Source: Lepisosteus oculatus
Lineage: Eukaryota > Chordata > Actinopteri > Semionotiformes > Lepisosteidae
Direction: 5' to 3'
DNA length: 64,000 nucleotides
NCBI RefSeq assembly: GCF_040954835.1
Contig: NC_090706.1
Span: forward strand, 41,177,148-41,241,147
Both the position numbers and the translations under genes were made by a program. This document shows positions 1 through 10,200 of the stretch, one piece after another (position 1 is the first letter of the stretch; every line of letters starts with the position of its first letter). The notes below the pieces were generated by a model. That model was not told where the DNA came from. It worked only from the letters and a program-made list of their open reading frames with translations, and made no database searches.

Positions 1-246
1 TTGTTTCTGGTAAAACAGTTGACTAGTACTGTCACGTACCTTGAGAAATTTCACTGGTCTTCTTTGACATTTTATGAGAATATGTGCCTGCTTGTAGGTG
101 GACTCTAATTGTACCTTTAAGTGCTCCCAGTGCTGCTGCCACTGTGAAGAGCACAGATAAACAGGGTAGTCTGTTACATCCCGAAGCTGAGGCTGTCCGG
201 GTGCAGTACAGTCTGCTAACACTTGGTGTCTCTGCTGCATGTCCAG

Positions 247-3200
247 ATTATCATGGCCATCATGGTGGTCTGGCTGATCTGCTACGTCCTCACTCTGACC
301 GATGTCCTGCCGAGCGACCCCAGCGAGTATGGCCACAAAGCCCGCACAGACGCCCGGGGAGACATCATGTCACTGGCACCCTGGTTCCGGCTGCCCTACC
401 CCTGTAAGGATGGCTGTCTGCACCGGCTCCCTCTCCCCTTCCGTTTCTTTACCACGATCCGCAGACTAGACAAACCGCAACAGAGTCGACACCGCAGCTC
501 GCGATGCACTCTGTGATCGTTGTTGCGGTCTGCACAGCTCTCATGCCCCTGCAGCACGATATGAGAAAAAAACAATTTTAATGACTGGAGGCTAGTGGAA
601 CTGTCCACGCTGAGCGACTATGCAGTGTTTCCTGGGCTTGGGCTGTAGTCAGTGTGTGTCTGCTTTCCCAGGCCAGTGGGGCATGCCCACGGTGACGGCC
701 GCCGGTGTGCTGGGGATGTTCAGCGCCACCTTGGCGGGAATCGTGGAATCTATCGGCGATTACTATGCCTGTGCCAGACTTTCTGGGGCTCCGCCTCCTC
801 CGATTCACGCCATAAACAGGTATCGCTTGCTCTTCCCTGCCAAGCCAGTGGCCTTTGTCCAGGGACATACTGCACGCTCTCCCTGACGAGACTTTCACAG
901 AAAGAGAGCTGTTTTAATAATTACGCTATCGTTGAGAATAAAGACTTCAGTGACTAAATCTCCAGTTCCCCGGTCACCCTGTGGTGGGAGGAAGACCCAG
1001 TATGAAAGTCACTTTGCTATAAATTAGAATATTGTCACCATGTTACAGAAAAATATATTTTTCTTTTCTGGAATCAGAGCAGAGAAGAGATGCCAAGCTT
1101 TCTCTTGGGCTACACTGTTTTCTGCTCTGTGTACCTGATTCTGTTTCCTTTCCAAAGATCCCTTCTGGTTTGCTTGTTGAGCCCGATTTGTCTGTTAGGC
1201 TTCCTTAGTGGATTTCTGCCTGGATGTGTGGGTCTTGATAGGTGACCCTGGTTCATTGGAAAGCGTGTGCTGTACAGCTCACTGTGGTGTTGCCGTTGCC
1301 TTGTCTTCACACAGGGGTATTTTCACAGAGGGCATCTGTTGCATCATAGCTGGTTTGCTGGGCACAGGGAACGGCTCCACCTCCTCCAGCCCCAATATCG
1401 GGGTCCTGGGGATCACCAAGGTAAATGCTGTGCTTTAGGGGCCTGCAGTGCTGTGTTCTTGTCCTTCTGAAACCATTGAAACCTACCCACTCTCACACTG
1501 GCTCTGTGTCTCTCCCCACACGGTGACTCTCAAACTGGTTCTGTGTCTCTCCCCACACCGTGACTCTCACACTGGCTCTGTGTCATGCAGGTGGGCAGCA
1601 GGAGAGTGGTTCAGTATGGGGCAGGAATCATGTTCATCTTGGGGACAGTGGGCAAGTTCACAGCCCTGTTTGCTTCCTTGCCTGACCCCATTCTAGGAGG
1701 GATGTTCTGCACTTTGTTTGGTGAGTGACACTTTCTTCACTAAGATGAGCCCATTTTCCAGGTGAGTGTTGCACCCGCACGTGAGAAGCATGCTGCTGAA
1801 AGTCCTCCCTTCGGACACTCTTCTGGGATTGTCAAATTACTGTAAGAGAACATCCACGAGTTTCACTAGAGGTAAAACTACAGCCAGAAAACCCTCTTGA
1901 GTGGCCTGACGTAACTGCAGTGTCTCGACCTGGAGACGCCAGCCCTCATCCTGAAGAGCTGCAGTCCAGCAGCTGATACAGGCCACCCTTAAAGCACCAG
2001 TTTCAATTAAGCAGGACAAATGGTAAATTAATCCAGAGATCATTTAAAACCCGAATATGAAGACCCTTCAGCTCTGAAGGATCAAAGAGGCTTTATTCTC
2101 AGTCTTTAGAAAGTCAGCTGGGGCTGTCCAGCAGCAGTGTTAGAGACTTCAGGTCCTGATGTAAAATTCAAGTGGCAGAATTAAAAAGTTTATTTTTTTT
2201 TACAACATCTAGATTCATACACATTAACAGAGCAATCACCCTCTGTTTTGAAATAATCCCCTTTTGACAACATGTTAATCACATTAGGTAAGAGGGCAAC
2301 TGTCACACAAAAGCCTTTTTCACCAGGGAAGAAAATAAATGTGATAAAGTGTTGTGAATTCCTGTTTAAATTCTTTTTGTGTACCTGTAGGAATGATAAC
2401 AGCTGTAGGGCTCTCCAATCTGCAGACTGTGGACTTGAATTCCTCTCGCAACCTGTTTGTCCTGGGATTCTCCATGTTCTTTGGATTGACTTTGCCAAAT
2501 TACTTGGACACGCACCCCAATGCCATAAGGACTGGTAAAGAATAGGATTGTTTTCTTTTTTGGGTGTTGTTTTAAGCAGCATTTTTGTTTTATTAAATTG
2601 CTAGATATAGTTTGAACTGTGCTGTTGTCTTATTTTTCACATTAAAAAGTTGTAAAAATCCAGATAGATTTTACTTTTAAAAATTTACAAAATGCAATAC
2701 TATATACTCTACTCAAATCAGGTGGAAAGTTTCTTGACCTTTAACGTGAAGATTCTTGTAAACCTGATGGGTTTTTGTTTCAAAATTGTTTTGTGGAAAT
2801 GAGATTAACCTGCGATTTACAGGTTTCTTACAATAATAACACAGCAGCTGAAAAACTATGTCCTGTGTAAAAAAAACTGCTTTATCTTTTTCCCATAATC
2901 CGTGATGACTTGATTTTATTGCCTGCAGGCGTACCAGAGATTGATCAAGTCCTGACAGTTTTGTTGACAACAGAGATGTTTGTGGGGGGATTTCTGGCCT
3001 TCATCTTGGACAACACTATTCCAGGTATTTCTGCTGCTCTTTTTTTTAAAACATATCACTGATATTTCCCACCCCTCCAGTTTGTAGGTTTCTTAATTTT
3101 ATCACAGAAAGCTCTGACGATGAAGGTCCTGCTTGCACTGCAGGGCAAGAGTAAGGAATACGTCATTTAGGGAAAATCAGAAAGACTGACAAAACCTCAG

Positions 3201-3618
3201 CACTGAAATCGCGCTTGTTAATGTCAGGCTCTGATTTTGGATGGTGTCCATGGTTGCTGTTGCTACAGGTTGACAAAACCTTGACTCTATACAGCCCCTT
3301 TGAGAGCAGCCGCCTCAGGTGTTTCACTGGTGAGCCGGTAGTGCAGTGTTCGCTCTCCCCACCCACACAGGCTCCAGGAAAGAGCGAGGCCTGCTGGACT
3401 GGACAGAGGGCGTCCACTCCAGCAGCGACCAGTGCGCGGGACTCCAGACCTACGACTTCCCGATCGGAATGAGCTGTGTGAGGAGCATGGAGTGCCTGGG
3501 GCGCATCCCGATCTTTCCCACCTTCCAGGGCTTCCGCAGCAGACGGAGGCCCGCTAGGGAGGCTGCGGAGGACGTCAAGCAGAATGGAGACAGTGCGGTC
3601 GCCTGTACGAAAGTATAG
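247..3618 (+). CDS. slc23a1: SLC23A1 (SVCT1) sodium/ascorbate cotransporter, 3' part
   Basis: Sodium-dependent vitamin C transporter of the nucleobase-ascorbate (NAT/SLC23) family, a plasma-membrane protein of epithelia. Seven coding exons are visible: 247-403, 672-819, 1315-1420, 1591-1720, 2391-2534, 2929-3024 and 3371-3618; their phases join without a break and give 342 residues, about the C-terminal 57 percent of a ~600-residue family member. The first exon starts in phase 0 and earlier exons lie left of the window. Exon 3 carries [18 protein letters not shown], which contains the NAT signature (P-N-x-G-x4-T-K) and the SSSP of ascorbate carriers. The last exon has [10 protein letters not shown], matching the position of the apical-targeting stretch known in mammalian SVCT1, and ends CTKV, a possible class I PDZ ligand. 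The CTKV ending favours SLC23A1 over SLC23A2. The gene points opposite to all its neighbours here, unlike the human locus. Confidence 0.95.
1489..1590 (+). repeat. 37-bp tandem repeat abutting a slc23a1 splice acceptor
   Basis: Two full copies (1489-1525, 1526-1562) and a partial third copy of a pyrimidine-rich unit beginning ACTCTCACACTGGCTCTGTG. The last copy runs into the CAG acceptor of the exon that starts at 1591, so the repeat supplies part of its polypyrimidine tract. Confidence 0.85.
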
Positions 3619-3859
3619 CCTCTCTCTGACACCTTCAAGCACGGCTCTTTCCGCAGCCGGAGGTGGGCGTGCTCCGGAGTCTCCTCCTGCGTGGACAGGG
3701 AGGGGCAGACCGATGGCCCAGCCTCGGTGCCGAGGAGGACTCCTGCATGGGGGTGTGTGACCCCAGCGTCCGCCTGCCCCGCTGCGCCCGGGGCGCAGGT
3801 CAGCGAGGACCCCCACAGTCCAGGTCACCCCCCGCCGTGTGACGAAGCCCAGAGTCATC

Positions 3860-3865
3860 AATAAA
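3860..3865 (+). terminator. Polyadenylation signal of slc23a1
   Basis: AATAAA about 240 bases after the slc23a1 stop codon, the first canonical signal downstream; it gives a short 3' UTR. Confidence 0.7.
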
Positions 3866-4577
3866 AAACAAACACTTCAAATCGGTGATACCATTGCAAT
3901 TTGTGAATTGTCAAAGGCTAGTTGTTCCTCTAACCTTTCTAAATCATGATCTAATCAGCACAATCTTTTCCCGGCAGAAATGGTAAAAATGTTTGAAAGC
4001 TCATATTTAAAGTGACATTGTTTTCCAATCAAAACATTTTGGAAAATGTATTTTGTAGTTACTTTGGAACAAAAAGATTGTCACCATATATGTGAGACAA
4101 TAAATTTAACATATTTAAAGACGTATGAACTGTTACACATTAAATCAGATTTAGGATAAGATTTTATGAAATATTAATATATTTAAAAAGGTTATTTAAA
4201 TATATACTTAACTTTCTAGGTTCTCAAGGTTCTTAAAATGTGTTACTATATTTTTAAAGTATGACATAGACATTCCCAGACTAGAATACGTTGTTATGCA
4301 CATCTATAGAGACAGTGCCATCTACAGATGTTGAACAGGTGTTTGGGGAAGCAGTAAGTACAACATCCACACAGTGTTATATTCTGTGTGTTGGGGAATA
4401 TACTCCACCGGGGAACAGACGGGGGGTCTCAGGCGACAGCAGGCTCTGTCCATGAGTAGCTCAGTGAGCCCCAGTGTTCTTGTCTCCAGATGCATGTTGA
4501 GGTCATCAGTCAGGTTCACCAGGCAGACCACTGGCCTTCATGTGCTGGTGCTACAGTGTAATTGAGAATTGCCACAC

Positions 4578-4670
4578 AGCAAGACCACACTGTCCCCCAC
4601 TAGCACAATCTCTGAAAGAACAGAAGGTAAGTCCAGAGAAATGAGACACGTAAAGTGGGGAAACCCTCAG
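4578..4670 (+). repeat. Dispersed repeat, copy 1
   Basis: About 90 bases sharing blocks such as AAGACCACAC, CTAGCACAATCT and CAGAGAAATGAGA with 6478-6573 in the same orientation. Similarity ends abruptly on both sides. No coding content or known family recognised. Confidence 0.7.
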
Positions 4671-6477
4671 CGTTGGAAGCCCGAAGTGGTGTTTCTCCAG
4701 GGCAGCCTCCAGGCTCACAGCTGCTGGAGAAGCTGTGCAGAAGAGTGGCGGAGGCAGCCTGGGCTCAACACAAGCTCGCACCCTGCCCAGACTTTAAACA
4801 CTGAATTCAAGCCCTGTGACGTAACCTGCTGTTGTTACAGTACACACGGTGAGGTGACTGTGTTCAGAAAAGGGCGAGCACATCTTCAGCCATTTGAAAA
4901 ATGACACCAACAACAGTCGAGGAAACACATATGGTGTCTTTATTACATGTGTACACTAGAGGTGCCCCAGGAGACACAGGCGTCAGAGAGAAGCTGCTTT
5001 TACAGTTGCTACTGTCAGATAAAAATAACTTAACAATCCTTCCACTCCGGGACGAGTGCCTTCTCTGTAGTCTGTGAATCAGAATCTGACCAAGGTAAGC
5101 ATCTGAGCATGTGATGAAGCATTTGAGCGGACTTGGTTTGGGATTCTGTATTACTTTCCTAAACACACCTAACAAAACGGCGTTTCTCCTTGTTCTTAAA
5201 GTCAATGACATCTCAGTCACAACGTGTGCAGGTTATTTCTTCTCTGGAGATCCCAGTCACCCAGCCGGCAGGCCCTGTGTGCTCGGGCTGGGGAGCAGGA
5301 GGCAGCTGCCCTCTCCAGCCCGACCAGCCCCGCTCTGGGTCCGCCAGCGCTGGTGGTGTCATGTCAGGCTCCGAATACTTTGGCAAGGGAGTGTGGAAGG
5401 TTTCACTGTGGTGTGGCCCATCCCACATCCCTTGTTCCACAACCCCCCAGTGTTCCCAGAGTGCCCAGTCCTGTACCCTATCCATTCTGATTCATACATT
5501 CTACGTGACCGCACGGCCCTCGATTCGAGGTCTTGTCTACTGCACCCGAAGAAGAATTGAAATGCCTACGAGGTTACAGCTGAAAGAGCTGTGGAACAGT
5601 GCAGGTGGTCTTTATGAGTGCGAACGCCTTCGCTGTTGCAGTAAGAAAGGACCATTACAGACGTGCTGATCAGCACAAATGTTCTGTCATTGTAGCACTG
5701 TCTACAGCGGGACATGTTTTTAAACCACATCTGAACTAAATAATGTGAAAGAGAAAGATACAGTCTAATCCAATGCACATTGAGGCTGCAATCTGGAGAG
5801 GTTTTTCATTAGGTTAGAAATTACTTGAAAAGGAACAGCTGCTTTGTGAATTGAGTTCCAACAGCTTTCACATGGTGACCCCATCAATGACAGTCGTAAG
5901 GGCAGCGACTGCTACAGCATTTTAAACACTCTCCCACATGACTGAACCCTTCAAACACTTTTTTCACCACTAACGTGTTCACACATGCTTTCACTCTCTG
6001 ACTTTCAGTCCAGACATTCTGCTAATGATGAAGTCAAACAGAACAGAACAAGCTCCGTAAAACACAACAAAGCAACAGATACCTACAGATCAAGAAGTAA
6101 TAACATTTTGAGAGATTAACAAAGCCCTACCAGAGGTCAAACTGAGTATATAACTGATTTGAAAGAGGCAGTTTGTCCCAACTGTACTGGACTGGAAGCC
6201 TGGAACAGACTTCAACCCCCAACTGGTATTTTCTGTCACCGAGCTGTGAAAGTAACACAGCCCTTTCACTGACTCCCCCTGCCAGGCCTCAGCTGTCTCT
6301 GAGGACAGTGCGCTCGAGCAGAGCTCTCTGACCCTTACAGGCTTGGGGGTGAATTATTCACCGCTAGCCCCCGCTGCTGAGACGTTTCCAAGAAGACTGC
6401 TTTTATAGCTCGTGTGAAGAATGCAGCACTAGAATGCCTGGTAACTTGTTCAGGATAACAACGGTCTCTTTTCCTCT

Positions 6478-6573
6478 GCCACAAGACCACACAGTCCCCG
6501 GCTAGCACAATCTATGAAATATCAGAAAGTAAGTACAGAGAAATGAGATAGGTACTGTACAGTGGGGAAATCC
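6478..6573 (+). repeat. Dispersed repeat, copy 2
   Basis: Second, diverged copy of the repeat at 4578-4670, about 1.9 kb away in direct orientation, with small insertions and substitutions. Confidence 0.7.
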
Positions 6574-7224
6574 TTTTGTTGTGTTATCAGTAATACAGTT
6601 CTTATGATCTATTAATAGTAGTGTTTTTTTTTTGGTAGAATGGCCAGCATTTCTGAAAAGAAACTCCTTTTTCATTTATTAGTAAAATGCTATTGCCTAT
6701 TGATGGTTTTTATCACATTATCACTTGCTGAGGATTACCTATTCAAAAAAGGACACACTGTAACGTCTGAGCAAAAGATCAACATTAAAACTATCATGTA
6801 ACTGCTACATGCTCAGCCATGCTTAGATCTGAATCTGGACCCTGTTCTTTTCCACAGTTTGGAAATGAGGTCATAAACCAACTATTAAATCTGTAAATTC
6901 TTTAATTTGTCTTGTAAAATGTTTTTTTGCTAATATTTTTCTTAATAAGCAACTACCGTTATTTCCTGATTCTGAAATAATACCTGATGCCTTGAGCTCT
7001 TGAGCTCCGTATGCAGCTTTGTGATCGCAGTAATACAGGATTTGACAAGCCAACCCAGATGTATTCAGAAATAGTCTACGGCAAGAAATTTATACAAAAA
7101 TTATAAATGTATAAGTTATATTTAAAATGAAACAAAACAGTAAAACTCACACTTGGGACCATGATGGACAAACTTTGTAGCCCACCTATTCTTCAATGCT
7201 GTGCACTTCTACTGACAATACATT

Positions 7225-10200
7225 TCAGGATCTTCTTATACCACCCGAAGAGCTAGGAGGACGTTTCAGGTGCAGTTCTGGCAGTGAAGGGTTGGGGCTT
7301 GCGGTCATTCCTGTGGGAATGTAGTACATGCTCTCCAGGTAGTTCTGCTCTGTGGGCTGGTTGCTCGGCACCTCTGGCTTCAGGTTCTGGCTGGCTGCAC
7401 TGCCATGTGGGGTGCTGCCCGGCAGGTCAGGGTGACCTGGCGGCAAAGCTGGGTGAGAAGGCATCGGCAGCCCAGAATAAGGCATGTAAGGTGAGCTGTA
7501 CATTCCTGGGTTCATAAATGAAGAATAAGGGGAGGCTGGGTTCTGGTACACCCCGCTGTGCGACAGAGCTTGCTGGGGTATCAGCACCTCCACATACTGT
7601 CCTGTTTCAGGATCGTACAACATTTTGCGCAGTGGTTGGACAGGCATGTCAATGTAGAAGTATTTCCCGGTTTCAGGGTCGAGCAGCACTTTTCTCGGAC
7701 TCTGATTGTACTGGAAGCAGGGCACGGCGGAGCTGGCGACGTTCCCAGGATACGGGAGGCCTTCACTCCCACACTCGGCAGCGAATGGAGACAGGAAGCC
7801 CCTGGGGCTGCACAGGAGTTGCTGCCTTGTCTCCTGGGCCGTTTTCGGGGGCTGGTGGAGAGGACTTCCACCGGCGGGATGCGAAGGCTGTGGCGATTTA
7901 TGACGGGTCACGCTGTGGCCTGGCCTCTGACTCGCCCGCCTCTCTTCAGACTCCAGTTGCACTGGAAAGAAAGAGGCAGCTGAAGGAGGGTGAAGTGGAG
8001 CTGGAGGCACAGACTTCATCTGCCCCGCCTGGAGAGGAAACGCCGGGTGATTCAGAGCACTTGTGTCTGTTCTTTGCGTTTGGGATGTCATCGCCTGCTG
8101 GGATTCTGGTGTTTCACTGTCGCACCAGGCACTAGCAGGAGAGGGGGCTGGGGGACTCGGCAGTGGAGCTGGGCTTTTCTGTGTCGCAACAGAACATGAA
8201 CACTTGGGAGGAGCAGGGCAATACTTGTCTGGCTTCCCGGGTGGCAGATCTGTTGCAAGAAGCCGGCTGAAACTCTCCCTTTCATCATAACTAGGAGGGT
8301 CGTCTGAAGCATAAAGATCTTGACTGAATTCTCCATAGCTGCGACTTTCTGGCTGCAAGATGGAATCCTGTGTGGATTTATGGCTGCATTCATCAGTCAG
8401 TTGCTCTTTGCTGGCATCCGATGCTGCAGCCTGACACTCTGGTGGCAGGAGGTCAGCTAGGGTTTGACTCTGTGGCAGGGGGAGGTCTGCTTCAGCTGGG
8501 GTCTCCATTCTTCCTGACTCTAAGCCTGTACTCTTGAGAACGCATGTTTGCAATGGCACTTCCAGAGTGTTGACATGCTTGGGAGCAGAATTACTGTCCT
8601 CACTGGAGGTTTCGCAGACTCCTATGTCAGCCTGGAATCCTTTCTCTTTCAAGATCATAGAAACTGAATGGCTGCTGCTGCTTGGAAGGCAGCCTGCAGC
8701 TGGTGTCTCCTCTGGTCCATCTTTCAGGACGAGCAATGTGGATATTTCCCTTTCTCTACTGGGAGGATCAATGCTTGTGTCGCTGAGCTCTGGGTTCCTA
8801 ATCCCTCCCAATGTCAGTTCTGAATTCTTATCTCCATCACTGTCTAGCATCTTCACAGGCGTTTCTCTCAGACCTGTGGTCTTTGTAACGGAGGTTTTAT
8901 CAGGTGTCTTACGCATGTCTTTGAGTAAGATGCTCTCGATTTTACTGGTCTTGGGACTCACGGAAATAGAAACGTTTTCCCTGGTTTGCACCACTGGAGA
9001 CACGCATGTTGTTTTCTCCTCCTTCTTTGTAACACTGTGGCTGTCATCTGCCTTGCTTTCTGGTCTGCTGATGGATTTGCACTCTATTAACACTGGTGGT
9101 GGACCAGCAGGCAGGAAGAGGGCTTCTTCTGGCTCTGGCAGCTGACTTTCTTGAGGTGGGGCAGCTGGCGCCTTAAACGACAAATTGTAAGTATTTTTCA
9201 CAAGCTTCCTCACATCTCTCACCTTGTGAATCAGAGTTTTTCCTTTATTATGTGAGGTAGTTTCCACCAGGTCACTTTCTTTGTTTTTCTCTTGGTCTAC
9301 TCCAGGTGTACTCACTGGACGTAATGACTCTCCATTCCCCACTTTTCCGGTTTCTTTGTCGGGAGACAGACAGGCAACTCTCAAGGTAGTCCGAACCTTG
9401 TCGTTTGTGTTGGGTTTTAGAGTTATCTCTGGGGCTTCAGACTTAAATATGGCTCTTGGATCCTGCTGTTGACACTTTTCTGTGTTCACAGGATGCTGCT
9501 CTTCTTTGTCTGTCCTTCCCGACTTGCTGCGTGTGGGTCGAGCGGTACTTATAACATCCACCCTGCCTGTCGTGCTGGAACTTGCTGAGTCACGCCATTG
9601 CTGCCCAGGATTGTCGCTGGCATTGTGCTCCGATTCGTCTTTCATGATCCCTTCATCTGTGCATGCCTTCCTCTTCTCACAGGGTATAACCAGTTCTGAC
9701 CTTTTCCCTTGCTTCCCGTTGCTGCTTTTCGTATTGGCAGCTCCTTCCACACAGTTCTCAAAAGCATTGAAGCTGTATTTGCAACATGGCTTCTGGTGCG
9801 TTTTTGCACTCACCGTGGTGTTAAGTATTATGTTGCTGGTATCAGTCACATTCTGATTGCTTAACTCCAATTTGCCAGGCAGCAGAGGCTCCAGTGACAG
9901 CTCTTCTGAAGAAAGGCTGCAGTCTGACTTGACCCCTGAAGTAAAGCAAAGATCTGAAATTTCGTTCTTTGGAGTCTCCCTGCAGCGTTCCAGACCTTTG
10001 TCACGGCCGGGTGAAGCAGTAACCGTGACTGGTGGCTGCCCATCCCGAACAGTCCTCTGAAGCTGTTTCAGTTTGTGTTCGTACAGCATCTTCTTAGACA
10101 ACACATTTTTTATGAGGCAAGATGCAAATTTAGTTTTACTAGACGTCTCATCCAGTGAGACAGACTTCTGCAGTTTCTTTTTGTTGTCCTGTCGGATCGT

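Larger units (their letters stand above)
3870..7224. other. Intergenic region between the converging slc23a1 and prob1 genes
   Basis: No coding exon was recognised. It holds AT-rich sequence, a pair of diverged direct repeats (near 4578-4670 and 6478-6573) and, on the minus strand, AATAAA at 6675-6680, which could serve prob1. Several open frames of 60-160 codons around 5.1-5.7 kb overlap in different frames and look like chance. The mammalian MZB1 gene, expected between these neighbours, was not seen. Confidence 0.6.

Noticed and set aside
5111-5669. Overlapping plus-strand frames of 149 and 159 codons between slc23a1 and prob1
   Set aside because: Two frames of equal length over the same bases, no domain, no splice context and no likeness to MZB1; treated as chance.
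3870-7224. Search for MZB1 expected by synteny
   Set aside because: No exon with the cysteine-rich saposin-like pattern was found on either strand; it may lie elsewhere or be lost.
8534-9145. Plus-strand open frame of 203 codons
   Set aside because: It lies wholly antisense to the prob1 coding exon, has no family resemblance, and is expected from the codon bias of the real gene.
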